Below, piece after piece: positions 34,085-45,439 of a DNA stretch of 64,000 bases (positions are counted from its first letter, which is position 1; each line of letters begins with the position of its first letter). Source of the DNA: Calonectria ilicicola (lineage: Eukaryota > Ascomycota > Sordariomycetes > Hypocreales > Nectriaceae). The translations under genes were made by a program, and so were the position numbers. The notes under the pieces were generated by a model. It was not told the DNA's origin. It saw only the letters and a program-made list of their open reading frames with translations, and made no database searches. Where the stretch lies: NCBI GenBank assembly GCA_020809705.1, contig CP085831.1:1984001-2048000 (forward strand). The letters run 5' to 3'.

Positions 34085-35194
34085 TTAGTAGCTTGAGGAT
34101 TTTGTCAATAGACTCATCAGTAAAGGCTTTTTTGCATGCAACGGTCGAGTTACGGTACAACAATTCGACTCAGCCGAGTCAAGACCACAGCTCCCATCAT
34201 CTGAACCTGTCAAACGACAACGATCCCCGCCATCTCCGCTATCCCCGTCTTCCCGAAACTCCACTGCATTTCCAACAAAAGACGGAACCAACACCCTCGC
34301 CATTGTCTCGGCGGGTGGGGGCAACGGAATAATGTCCTTCCTCTTAATCCAATCTGGTGTGCACAGTATTTTCTCATCCACCATCCTATGCAACTCAGTG
34401 GCCCTCAACCCTGCGCAGAGGGCAGCATACGTCGCGGGCGCGTGTCGTCAATCAGTGGTAGGCGCTTGTATGAACATTTTCCTGATCAATGGGAGCATTG
34501 CAGCGAGGAGTGTGACAGCAAGACATGTCACGGGTATAGCAATGAGGGAGGAATAAGATATCGCTGTGACATCACCCGTCAACATAACAAAGTCCGCAGA
34601 TCTAGGGAAGAGGTCACCGTTCGCGGATTCGAGGATGTTGCTCATTCCTGCTTATGGGTTCAACAGCGCAGTCTCGCGGAATACCTCGCGCGAGTTAAGA
34701 TAAGCTGCGAGCACCAGCCTGTCAAGGTCGTCTTTTAGTGTCGAGGACGCACAGTGGCAGGAATCATGGGGACGAAGCATCTTTCAACTGGTTCAGCCGG
34801 TTCATGGTTCCGTGATATGCCTAGGTGGTGTCTCGGGCCAAAAGAAGAATGGCTGTGGGAGGAGGCTTGACCATCATGCGGGCGCTACTTAGTTGTATTC
34901 TCCTGAGTCTAGTTGAGCCTATGAACAGGGCCCCCGAGTCGAATAGGGTGGCCTGCATGAAGATGGCGTATCACACTGTGATTTAAACCTAAAAGGAAGC
35001 TGTCTCAGCCCGGTTACATTGCCATGCCTGGTAAGGCAGCAAGGAGATACAGTGAGGATATGTGCCCCATACGGAAAGGATGCGGGCATGACAGTGCTAC
35101 TTGATACAGCCCGAATTGACCTGAGCTCGAGGTGAACATATCCAAGCCGGGAACTCTTCATTTAGACCCGCACAGCCAGGTCTGCTGGGTCCAT
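34085..35194 (-). pseudogene. Membrane-protein pseudogene with nine in-frame stops
   Basis: One and the same minus-strand frame reads as continuous protein-like sequence for about 370 codons but is broken by stops at 35162-35164, 34919-34921, 34889-34891, 34874-34876, 34802-34804, 34793-34795, 34784-34786, 34652-34654 and 34448-34450, with no frameshift. Between them are well-formed stretches such as DDLDRLVLAAYLNSREVFRE, a SADFVMLTGDVTAISY segment, a hydrophobic helix (LIAIPVTCLAVTLLAAMLPL) and a basic ...WIKRKD... tail. Nearly all the stops can arise by a single G-to-A or C-to-T change from Trp, Gln or Arg codons. The original family is an uncharacterised fungal integral membrane protein; I cannot name it. 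It is clearly inactive. Confidence 0.75.
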
Positions 35195-35446
35195 CTTTGT
35201 GAGAATCAACCGTGCACTGCCTCATCCCGCCAAGGCAATTCATCAAGTCGCCACCACTACAATGCAATGTTTCAACTCCGTATTTAAAATGATGATGTAA
35301 GGGTTCAAGTTGAGAAATTCTATACCGTATCGACCCATTCTATTTACTCCGGATATCTACCCAAGCCAAACCTGTTTCACACACCGACCTTTGTCCAAAA
35401 ACCCTGTACATCGTTACACTGTCCTTTTCTACCCTACTGAGGAAAG

Positions 35447-35880
35447 TTGAAAGTCGACTCTTCAATCAGCTCCATCATCTGCTGGTTACTGTTGAACCAA
35501 TCCTCCAGCTGCGCAGTAGTGCCCATTCACATCATTGAGTTGACACCCGTTGACCATGCATGCCATCCACTACACCACCTTCTGCAAGCTGTTGCCCGAA
35601 AGCTGTGCGTTATGACTAGAGCCCAAATCCACCATCTGCTGCTGCTGCTGTTGTTGTTGTCTCTGCTCTGGGCCGACAGGAGGGAAACCCAGAGCGGTAA
35701 GGTACGTGTTCAGCTCGGCGTTTGCCTGGCTCTGATCCGCCGGTGGTGTCGAGGTTACCGTTTCCTGCTTATTTGCACGCCAGCTTATTAGGCCTCCGAA
35801 TAGTAACATCGCATATGCTTGAGAACTCTTTCTGTCTAGCGAGTTATCTATAAAAGATGCATTGTTATATACTACAAGGT
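35447..35880 (-). pseudogene. C-terminal tail fragment, transcription-factor-like
   Basis: On the minus strand, codons from about 35870 to 35570 read NSLDRKSSQAYAMLLFGG, then a polar stretch with eight glutamines encoded by CTG/TTG repeats at 35637-35661. A second frame then resumes as LEDWFNSNQQMMELIEES ending at a stop near 35444. This looks like the acidic/aromatic tail of a fungal zinc-cluster transcription factor. The frames can be joined only by assuming a weak intron (about 35576-35513) or a frameshift. No DNA-binding domain is present upstream. It is probably a relic; the family assignment is tentative. Confidence 0.35.
35637..35661. repeat. CTG/TTG trinucleotide microsatellite
   Basis: A run of CTG then TTG units, encoding the polyglutamine tract on the minus strand of the adjoining fragment. 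Confidence 0.7.
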
Positions 35881-36247
35881 TATTTCCCCCCCTGAGCTAC
35901 AAAGCTTAGAAATATATTAAAAAAATCCATAGGTCCGATGCGATAACAAAGCCAAGAGGTCCCGCGGCTAAATCATAGGCCGCTAAGATGGTATGCCATT
36001 ATAGGCAGATATGGTCGCTTACGTCATGAAAAAAATTTAGGCAACAGTTGCGTCAAATTATTCGCTTTCTTGACCCCGACAATTCATCGAGACAAATAAA
36101 AGCGGATAAAGATACCTTGCACGTGTCATGAGCAAAGATTCAACCATAATTCAACGGTATTTACGATGTAGGCATACCCTACACTTGTTATATCCAATAA
36201 AATTGAGCCTAAGCTAACCGTCGACTGGGGATAGATAACTGGTCATC
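35881..36247. promoter_or_regulatory. Upstream region of the TPR-CHAT gene
   Basis: About 370 bp of noncoding sequence directly before the TPR-CHAT start codon. It is AT-richer than the gene. I see no unmistakable TATA or CCAAT element that I would call. Confidence 0.3.
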
Positions 36248-39200
36248 ATGGCGGAACATGTGGAATATGTCGAGGCTATTCGACTCGCAAGGGAAATTCT
36301 CAACTCCATCCCAGATGACCACCCAAAACGTGTTGACTACTTATATGAGCTTGGAAATCACATTGAGGATAGCTATTCGAGAACAGGATTGATGGACGAT
36401 CTTGAGGAATTCATCCAAATCTCGAGACAAGTCCTCACTCTATCAACTACAGCGCATCCGCGTCACACAAATCATTTGAACGGCCTCGTGGCAGGACTGA
36501 GCGATAGATATTCGAGAACAGGATCCATGAGTGATATTGATGAGGCCATTCAAATCACGGAAAATATTGTTGATTCCACTCCAAAAAACAGCCCAAATCA
36601 TGAAGTCCATCTAAATAATCTCAGCACACTTATCAGAATGAGAAATTCAAAGACAGGGATCATTGATGATATCGATGAGTCTATTCAAGTGGCAAGGGAG
36701 GGACTTGCAACCACTTCTAGTGGCTCGCCATATCGCGCCCAGCAATTAAACAATCTTGGTGTTTTTCTTCGACATAAGTATGAAGTCACCAATGACTTGG
36801 CCTGTCTGGAAGAATCCATTCAGATCTTCAGAGAAATCATTCGTATCACTCCACGAGAGCAGCCAGACTGCAATGACTATTTAATGAATCTGGCGCTACA
36901 ACTGAGTGATAAATATTCTCAAACCGAGACGGCAGCCGATATTGAAGAGGCTATTGAGATTTCTAGAGCAGCGATCAAAGCAACAGCTGATAACCAGATA
37001 AATTATGCGAGATGGTCAATCAATCTTGGTCTTTTTCTCAGCCTACGGTTTTCACACCTTGGTGATCTGTCTGATATTGAGGAAGCCATATCAATGGCAA
37101 GAAATGCTGTTAATGCAACCGAAGTCAGCCGTTCAAACTACCCCGAATACCTGAACAACCTGAGTACCTGGTTAGGTGAACAATATTTAATAACAGGCAA
37201 AATGGCAGACCTTGAAGAGGCTATTTCGATTTCTAGACAAGCTATTGAAATAATCCCAGAAGACATTTTAAGTCATGGAGGCGTTTTGAATAACCTTGGA
37301 AACCAACTAGGCAACAAATACGCAAGAACAGGTTCTATCAGTGACCTTGAGGAGGCCATTGAAGTAACAAAACGTGCCATCGATATCATTCCACAAGAAA
37401 ATCCAAATCATGTACTATGGTTGGCCAATCTGGGAAATCGGTATGCAGACATGTATCTCAAAACAGACAAATTGTCTGATTTGGAGGATGCGATTCAAAT
37501 TGCACAGAAGGTACTTGAAAAGATCCCGGAAGAGCATCCAATATACGCAGGGTCGTTAGCTAACCTTGGAAATCGCCTCGCATACAAATATTCCAAAACA
37601 GGGAACATGAGTATTCTCGAAGAGGCTCTGCAAATTTCAAGATTGGTCCTTAATCTGACCCCGCAGAACCATTCTGATCTGGCAGAACGCCTAAATCGCT
37701 TAGGGAACCGGCTGGGAGAAAAAGCTTTGAGAACGCGAGTGCTTGGTGACCTTGAAGAAGCCATCTCAGCCCATAAAACTGCTATCAAGCAAATTAATTC
37801 ACCAGTGATCAATCGCATAGAAGCTTGTCACGAGTTGATTCGATTGGCATCCGATATTTCAAATTGGGATGAAATCTATGAAGCATCAACCATAATGGTT
37901 GATCTTATTCCACGACTATCACCGCGGTCACTTGAAAATTCAGATAAGCAGTATATGCTTAGTAGGATATCTGGTCTCCCCTCAAATGCGGCTGCAGTCG
38001 CATTAGAAGCGGGAAAGGGCCCATTGTGTGCCCTTATGTTGCTGGAGAAAGGTCGCGGAGTAATTGCGACGTCCCTTGAGGATATGCGCACAGATATCCT
38101 AGATCTGCAGGAGATGTTTCCAGATTTGGCCAACCGATTTACTTTTCTTCGTGATCGGCTCGACACTCCTACTCCGCAGAATAATCCAGAAGACACATCT
38201 GGGATTTGGAAAGCTCAAATGGATCAGCGTAGCCAAGCAGGAAAGGAGATGGATGCACTGATTGCAAAAATTCGCGAGCAGCCCGGATTTGACGACTTTT
38301 TAGCTTCTTCTAGCGAAGACGATATCCGAGGTGCTGCAAGATATGGCCCTATTGTGGTTATTAATACTACTGAATACCGTTGTGATGCAATTCTAATCGA
38401 GCAGCACCAAATCCGATCGCTGTATCTTCCGAACTTGAACGGCATCGAAATTGAGGCTAGAACACAGGCAGGCAGTTTAGGAAATATTCAAACGCTGGAA
38501 TGGCTATGGGACACGATTACGAATCCTATTCTAACAGCTCTAGAGTTTACTCAGCCACCGAGCAATGATAACTGGCCGCGCATTTGGTGGATTCCCACCG
38601 GCTCTCTAAGCAAGTTTCCACTCCACGCAGCTGGATATCACCGTCGCCAAGGTAGTTTTGATACGGTTTGTGATAGGGCAATGTCCTCTTACAGTTCTTC
38701 TATCAAAACAATCGTTCATGGCCGCCGGAGGCCTCGTACACTATCAACCAGGAACCGAGCGCTGCTAGTAGCCGTGGAAGATGCACCAGGATATTCACAG
38801 TTACTCTTTGCTAAGGAAGAGATACAAATTTTGCGTAACCTATGTCCATCAATGACCCTATATCCTCTTGACACGGCACAAACCAAAAACGACATTTTAT
38901 CACAGCTACTGGAGTGTCAAGTCTTCCATTTTGCTGGCCATGGTCATACGGATATTAAAGACCCATCAAAAAGCTACCTGCTCCTTAAGGATGGCACAAG
39001 AAACCCTCTTACCATAGCAGATCTTCTTACAATAAACATTCGCCAGCAATCGCCCTTTCTAGCTTATCTCTCGGCCTGTGGAACTGGCCAAATAAAGGAG
39101 GATAAATTCATTGATGAGAGCATTCATTTGATAAGCGCTTTCCAGCTGGCAGGTTTTCGTCACGTCATTGGAACCTTGTGGGAAGTTGATGACAGGCTGT

Positions 39201-39511
39201 GTGTTGATGTCGCTAGGATTGTATACGAGGAGATGAGGGATGGGGGTATGGAAGACATTTCAGTCTGCCGTGGGCTTCACAGGGCGACCAGGGAAATGCG
39301 CCACCATTGGATAAATGCACAAGCAACCACTAGCCTTCAAGGGTTGCTCAGGATAGAAGAGTTATCCTTGTCAGAGGGTGTTGGCAAGGGCAGAGATGCA
39401 AGTTTTGATGATTCCGATGTCGGGGGTTTAGAAAGAAACATCGAGCTGTGCGATGGGGATGAAGAGGCGAGCCAGCTGCAGTGGGTTCCATATGTTCATT
39501 TTGGCATCTAG
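36248..39511 (+). CDS. TPR-CHAT protein, putative caspase-like protease of the CHAT family
   Basis: An intronless 1087-residue gene. Residues about 1-530 are a regular array of roughly eleven 45-residue TPR-like repeats, each with a Y-x-x-TG...DLEEAI-IAR core (examples at residues 43, 88 and 133). A linker with further helices follows. Residues about 750-1080 form a CHAT (caspase HetF associated with TPRs) domain with the catalytic histidine in FAGHG (His898) and cysteine in SACGTG (Cys944), plus the later HVIGTLWEVDD segment; both catalytic residues are present. CHAT domains are cysteine peptidases of the caspase/separase clan, and TPRs usually bind partners or substrates. In fungi such proteins are linked by architecture to immunity-like, regulated cell death, but substrates are unknown. 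No obvious target gene (for example a gasdermin-like protein) is adjacent. The start ATG at 36248 follows in-frame noncoding sequence. Confidence 0.93.
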   Translation: MAEHVEYVEAIRLAREILNSIPDDHPKRVDYLYELGNHIEDSYSRTGLMDDLEEFIQISRQVLTLSTTAHPRHTNHLNGLVAGLSDRYSRTGSMSDIDEAIQITENIVDSTPKNSPNHEVHLNNLSTLIRMRNSKTGIIDDIDESIQVAREGLATTSSGSPYRAQQLNNLGVFLRHKYEVTNDLACLEESIQIFREIIRITPREQPDCNDYLMNLALQLSDKYSQTETAADIEEAIEISRAAIKATADNQINYARWSINLGLFLSLRFSHLGDLSDIEEAISMARNAVNATEVSRSNYPEYLNNLSTWLGEQYLITGKMADLEEAISISRQAIEIIPEDILSHGGVLNNLGNQLGNKYARTGSISDLEEAIEVTKRAIDIIPQENPNHVLWLANLGNRYADMYLKTDKLSDLEDAIQIAQKVLEKIPEEHPIYAGSLANLGNRLAYKYSKTGNMSILEEALQISRLVLNLTPQNHSDLAERLNRLGNRLGEKALRTRVLGDLEEAISAHKTAIKQINSPVINRIEACHELIRLASDISNWDEIYEASTIMVDLIPRLSPRSLENSDKQYMLSRISGLPSNAAAVALEAGKGPLCALMLLEKGRGVIATSLEDMRTDILDLQEMFPDLANRFTFLRDRLDTPTPQNNPEDTSGIWKAQMDQRSQAGKEMDALIAKIREQPGFDDFLASSSEDDIRGAARYGPIVVINTTEYRCDAILIEQHQIRSLYLPNLNGIEIEARTQAGSLGNIQTLEWLWDTITNPILTALEFTQPPSNDNWPRIWWIPTGSLSKFPLHAAGYHRRQGSFDTVCDRAMSSYSSSIKTIVHGRRRPRTLSTRNRALLVAVEDAPGYSQLLFAKEEIQILRNLCPSMTLYPLDTAQTKNDILSQLLECQVFHFAGHGHTDIKDPSKSYLLLKDGTRNPLTIADLLTINIRQQSPFLAYLSACGTGQIKEDKFIDESIHLISAFQLAGFRHVIGTLWEVDDRLCVDVARIVYEEMRDGGMEDISVCRGLHRATREMRHHWINAQATTSLQGLLRIEELSLSEGVGKGRDASFDDSDVGGLERNIELCDGDEEASQLQWVPYVHFGI

Positions 39512-40964
39512 TCTAATCTATTTGTTCATTATCAGTTAGAGCTGGCTCACCCACCCTACTAAACCCAATTAATATTTTCATGTTTCTATTAGAGCCGATT
39601 AATCTTACCTTTATCTACAAATATTTATTTTTGCTAATATGTATTGCAGAATGCGCTCATGCCTAGCAGATCGAGCGATAGAGCACTAGGGGTGCTCGCA
39701 TAGAAAAGTTTGAGATACGAAAGATTAGGTGGCCTCTCCGATGTTATGCGCACCACAACAGCTGCGAGGCCGTTGCTTGTAGCAGGTTCTCGAGCTACTG
39801 CACTTGGATGATAGACTAGTGGTTTGGAAGCGATTAATCCCACAGACTATGCTTAAACATTATGATAGATTTGGAGAGACGGCACTTCTGCAAGCCACAC
39901 ACACACACAACCCATTGGTCAGCGAACGCAGTTACCATGTTTCAAATTACTTTCTAATAGTTTGAGGTAGTATATTTGGGATTCGATCATATTGAAGGTA
40001 TACAATCAAATACAGATTAGAAAGAAGAAAAAGACCTGTGCGGGTCCAACCGTCAGCAGCATATGTATAGATCAGGAGACGTAAACGGAACCAATGTCCC
40101 GGCTCATATTTCATCATAAAAATAGAAACATATCTTAGAGCACAATAAATTTCATAATCTGTTCATGAGTCCAACAATATTTTCTTTTCGTTCACTTAAT
40201 CTAGACTTCTATCACACAAAATGACCAGATTTGAACCGAGTGAAAATAGTTCGACGACACTCAAAAGCTTAACATACGTATGGAAATTTCAGAATAATTA
40301 AATTGAACCTAGAATCTCAAATTTCAAAATGAGATACCCACCTAGCCCGTGTCATGACATGCGGGGGGTGCGTGTTCATTTCTTGGCGTCAGTGGTTCGA
40401 GCTGACGGACCTCAAGTATACGTCACCATCCCCTGTCCCGGCAACATGAACGCCGGTGGATTGATTATATGGATGGAGATGCCGGTAGCCGAAACTCGCA
40501 CTCACGCTAAAAGAGGAAGGTTGGATAATTTTAAGATCGGCATAGCTAATGAGTGGTACGGTGAGTTCGTATTGACGGAGTACGGAATGGCGTAATGGGC
40601 AACAATGATAAGACACAGATGTAGGAGATTACGCGTCGGACTTATTTAATGCTAAATGATTTTTTTTTTGAGACTGCCAGAGTCTCATTCATGTGTATCT
40701 ATCTATCTAGTTGTGTTTTGGGTATCTATCCAAAGTGTCATGATAATGAAATTCGCAGTGAACTCCCAACGCTGATTTTCGTAAATTCTTTTTCTGTAAG
40801 CTTGGTATGTGCTGTGTACATGTATATATGTATGTTATGTGCATCTATTCAAAAATATATTGTCAAGCAGGATATAGGCCAGCATTGCACTACGCATCAG
40901 CGGAGTGTTTGGCTTCACTTTTGCCATAGCAGGCAATGTGACACAAATTTATCCAAGATTTGAT
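39512..40964. other. Intergenic between convergent genes
   Basis: Noncoding as far as can be seen between the 3' ends of the TPR-CHAT gene and the Crh-type gene. It contains a (CA)7 run at 39896-39909. The 88-codon plus frame 40329-40595 has no recognisable domain. Confidence 0.45.
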
Positions 40965-42206
40965 TTAAAGGTGTCCCAAGAAAGCAGTAGCCACGACAGC
41001 AAAGGTCATCCAGAAGGCAGGGGAGATTCCGGAAGCAGAAGAAGTGCTGACAGTAGCAGTGGGGGTGGTAGTAGTGCTAGACGATCCAGTAGTATCCGCC
41101 AGGGCAGAGACAGTGGATCCAGACTTGGGGGTGTTAGTGGCCGTTGATGCAGAAACAGTAGCAGAGGCCGCCTTGGTGATGACCGTGGTGCTGTTGTTCG
41201 TCATGGTGGTGGTGGTGGTGCTCACAGTGGAAGAAGAGGTAGAGTTGGAGGAAGAAGTATCATCCTCATTAATAGTGATGCTGTCGTAGGAACCAGTCTG
41301 GTCGCTGTAGGTGTAGCTGTAGCCGGGGTTGTAGTTGGTGACCTTGATGCTCTCGACAATCATGGTGAAAGGGGCATCATCGTAATCAGTCTCGCCGCCA
41401 GCCCACTCAATGGTTCCCTCGGCATTGTCGCTGTCGCCACCGGCCCAGATACCGAGCTTAATTTGCATGGGGGTCTGGGGGTAGTCGTCATCGCTGTAGG
41501 CCAGAGTTCGGATGGAGGTGCCGTCAATGTACCAGGTGCAGGATTCCTTGGTCCAGTCGACGGTGTAGTTGTGGCTAGTTCCTTGGGAGTCATCAACAGT
41601 GGTATCGGACTCGCCGGCGGTGCTAGATGAGTTGCCCTGGTAGAAGTAGTTGGTTTGGACGTTGTCATTTTCGCCTCCAAGCCACTCCCAATCGCTAAAG
41701 GTGAAATCATGTCAGTCAAAGTCCCACTGGATGAATCATTTTTGGATCAAGGCTTACATCTCATCAAGATCGTCGGAAAGGAGGACGGCGGACGACACAA
41801 TACCAGTGCCATTGGCAGCCTTCATGTGGACCTCAACACGGCCGAAGAAGATGTACCAGTTGGTGGCAATAGTAGGTGCGTCACCCTTCTCGTTAATGGT
41901 GAACTCGGCACCGCTGGTGGTGTAGCTGACATTGCCGGCAAGGGTGGACCAGTTATCCGAGTCCTCGCCATCAGTGAAGGAGTAGGAGTAGGTGGAGTCG
42001 AGGGCAATATCGTCGGAGCAGGTAGCTGAGCGAGTATCAGCATCAAGTTTCATCGCAATACAAATACTCTAATGCAATGCAACAGTGCATATCCCAGAAT
42101 CAATTTACTTACTGTTCGTCAGAGGGTTGCAGCTGCTGGTAGTCTGAGCAGTGACCCCTGTCATCAATGCAGAGACTGCGAGAGCGAGAGAAACGTGCTT
42201 GAACAT
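40965..42206 (-). CDS. Crh-type GH16 chitin-glucan transglycosidase, GPI-anchored
   Basis: Three exons (42206-42113, 42025-41758 and 41694-40965) join to 363 residues. A signal peptide (MFKHVSLALAVSALMTGVTA) is followed by the CNPL...TC start typical of the Crh1/Utr2/Crf family, then the GH16 catalytic motif DEIDWEW (residues 119-125) with Glu120 and Glu124 as nucleophile and acid/base. The second intron splits the Ile codon of this motif. After the catalytic domain comes a Ser/Thr-rich stalk of about 100 residues and a C-terminal hydrophobic segment (AFWMTFAVVATAFLGHL), a GPI-anchor signal. Family members cross-link chitin to beta-glucan in the cell wall. Everything looks intact. No CBM18 (found in some Crh1 members) is seen. 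Confidence 0.93.
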
Positions 42207-45200
42207 TTTTACTGGGGCACAACGACGGATGACACAAGTAAAGAAAGAAGTTGAAAAAAGAGGAATGCGATCGAAAGTAGCGACGGTTTTGTTTGTTGTA
42301 AGTGTTGTAGTTATTCGATGCTAGCGAATGTATTGAGCGGCTGGTTTGAGATTGTCCAAAGGATCGAGACTTGAGACGACTTATGAAGCATTTGAATCAT
42401 TGTGCCGCAATCCCGATACGGACTGCGGCAACCAAGGCCAGGGTTCATGGCAGGCGCAGCTATACACGCACACGAGGGTACGCGGCCATGCCCAGAGACC
42501 ACAACTCGGTGCCGTTTAGTGGGGATGAAGCCATGTTAGTGGCCCAATACGAGACGGCGACGCCAACTGACGCGTATTTGCGTGTGGAGACTATGACGAG
42601 GGCCACCCCTGTTTTCCTGCGTAACCCACCGGTTGAAGCTGTTCCCGTTGGCAAGGACGGCACTTTACATCCATTCGTTCTCCACGAAGGAGGCGATTCA
42701 TTGGCTGGCCTCGGCTCGAATACCGACAAGAAGAAACAAGGAATCCGTCTATCGTGGCCATCGAGAATTCGTCAACGCCTTACCCAAATTGTGGGATGAT
42801 GCACGCACTAACTCGACGCCATCGCACATCTCCCCCTGGGCGTTCCTGAGCTAAACTATTCCCGTCCGCGAATATCCACTGTGCACGAAGCGTGAGCCAA
42901 TTAGGTGGGACGCTTTGGTTTTTTTTTTCTCTTTCGGTGTTTTCTTTTTATGCAACATCGAAAAATCAAGACGAGCAAAAAAGGAGTGGCAGATGGAAGA
43001 AAAGTCGGGGGGCAGGGCATCTACGTCACCTTTTACCAGATCCTCAACCACTTCTTTTAATGGCCCATCTGTAAGATCCAAGTCTCGACTCTGATGATAA
43101 CGCTCTCTCTTTGTGTTTGATATCTCACCATCGGCCATTCTTATTTAGCCGCGGTGCATGCATCGATGGACCTTGAAACATCAAACGCTCAGGCCATCTG
43201 AGAGAGATGCAGGCCGAGGCTCAGCTCGCCCAGTCACCAAGTGGCTGGCGTTCCCGACGGTTACCTCCGTGTGCTCAGGGGTTTGTTCCCGATGCCACCC
43301 AAGTCAAAGTTTGCATTTTGAGTTTATCGCACGGGCTGTATTGGGAACAAGAGAATATGCTATTGATGTCCACTTGTTTTAGAGTGGTATTTTGAGGCAG
43401 GGTAACATTGGAGTGGGTTGCGGCGATGCATATGCGGCGGCATACGCATGTCTAACGTAAAGATTGCTTGGCAACGTACTGGAGGAACAACTCACACGCT
43501 TTCTCCCGATTAATTATCAGAGAAAAACATTCGATGCATGCTGTCGGAAAAATTCCATTTTTCCGTGCAAGTGCTTTTTCGTGATCTAAAACGAGAAAAT
43601 GTCAGTCATACAGCGTCATTGTTTAGTATAGGGTAGCGCGTCTTTCTGCTCAATCTCCCAAAAAGCAAATTCAAGGAACAGAGAGCAGTCAGTATCCGAG
43701 GAAGTTAGGTCGCCTTCATAGTATCTCCATCAGGTCCTTGATTCAATTTTTACTGTTTGTTAGATTATAGTTTATAAATGAACCAGCACCTTGGCTAACA
43801 TGATGAATTCCAAAACTTGTCGAAGCAATCACGAACTGCACACCCCACAGTATCCTTATTACTGGGTACCAATATATTTAAGGCACAATATGCGGGAATG
43901 AAAACTAACTAGGGGATTATTAGGAAGTTTAAACGTTCCTGAAACTTCTTCGGTGGTCGATCAAAACGTAAGCGCTTATAGTATCAGCGCGATATAGCGA
44001 AATGGGCCTGAGACGCGTCAGTCACACGCTAAACGCGTATAGTGATTATCTAACATCACTTGCGCATCACTACCCTCATCCTCTGTTTTGTGCATCATCT
44101 ATAACATCAAAAGTTGAAGACGATCATGTAAAACTGTCAGTCTTGGAATAATGCTCTGCGACAAGCTCCATGAGACAAGTTGGCCCGCTTTTTGAAGTTT
44201 TGCTCCACCATCTTGCAACGTCATCATCCCAAGGAGAAGAAGACATTGCGTTGGTACTTGGTCGAACCACCAGTAAATTCTGGCGTATCCACCCAAAGAA
44301 GCGGGGTCATAAGTTCAAGTATAACAAACAGGCTTGATGTCCTTCTTGCTGGCAGATGGACCCAGTCGCAGTACTAACGACATCAAGCGATTCCACCAAG
44401 AAGATGAACCCCCAATCTTCCAGCCCTAAAGAAAGGCGAATAAAATGATTGGAAGAAAACAGTAAATGCAGAATGTTATTTTCCCCGGCTCTTCCTGTCG
44501 TGAAGATGGTGTGGACATCGTCGTTTCCTTCGGGGCCGTGGATGCATGTGATAGTGGGGTCTTTGTCAAAAGCCCTCCATCCACAGTGAGTTATGAAAAA
44601 GAAATTGGGCTGCACCACTGAGCGCAACTGCATAGTAGTCGCCAAAACTCGAAAATTAAGTTACCCTTGGAGTCTAATGTTGCTCATTTTCTACGGCATA
44701 ATTGTGTCACAACCTTTGAGTCAACCTACGCCCAGGCACAAAATGCATACAAGTAGTCGAATAATGGGCGAATATGATACGGAAGAGTCCCTACGAATAA
44801 TCAAAGTATGCCTGCCAAGAAGCTAAGACAACTGACCAGTCTTTCAACTGAGACGAGACACGGAGGCCCTTTAGCCTCGCTCGAGAAATAAGGGGCTTAG
44901 GGTCATTCAACCATTCGCGAAGCATAAATTTAAAGCTCAAATATGCCACAGGACTGGTGGATTTGTAACTCAACCCTACTGTTTTAGTCCCATTAAGGCA
45001 TGGTGCAAGCCCTTTCAAGTTATCAAAGACCATCAATGTGGCGTACAATGCATGCGTTTGGGGGCGGTGAAATATCACTACCGTAAACTCATTGGACCGG
45101 GCACTCATGTCGGGGCCATGCATCATTTTCAGCCCTGTGCTCCATACCAGCTAGCTGGGACGCCACGGCTTATCTCGGGGAACAGGTTGTGCGAATGAGA

Positions 45201-45439
45201 ATCGTGTTCCTCGCGACTAGCGCAATCCACGTGAGCACCGATTATCTTGGCACTCATCCTCAATGCCCAGCGCAAGGTCTGGAACAGCGTGGCGTTGGGA
45301 GCGGCATACTCTATATTGGGGTGGTTGATTCACCAGTGCCAAATGGCTACATATTTGAGTCGTCAATCCCGCTCAAATGGACAATTAATTTCCGCGTATT
45401 CGATCACCTGGACAGCCTTCCATTCTCTCTCCATTCACA
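42207..45439. other. 3.2-kb gene-poor interval
   Basis: It holds the shared upstream region of the Crh-type gene (minus) and the secreted-protein gene (plus). Several frames of about 90-140 codons exist (42371-42799 plus; 42851-43138, 44307-44645 and 44791-45126 minus), but none shows a domain, signal peptide or convincing splice continuity. The minus pair 45126-44307 could be remains of one gene, but I cannot join it. Confidence 0.45.

Noticed and set aside
40329..40595. 88-codon plus-strand frame between convergent genes
   Set aside because: No homology recognised and no intron-exon structure; unsupported.
42371..42799. 142-codon plus-strand frame upstream of the Crh-type gene
   Set aside because: Basic, low-structure sequence overlapping a frame on the other strand; likely part of the promoter region.
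42851..43138. 95-codon minus-strand frame starting MADGEIS
   Set aside because: Coding-like start but lysine-rich low-complexity end derived from a poly-T tract; no family recognised.
44307..45126. Two minus-strand frames that might be exons of one gene
   Set aside because: No GT-AG junction joins them in phase and several stops intervene; no domain recognised.
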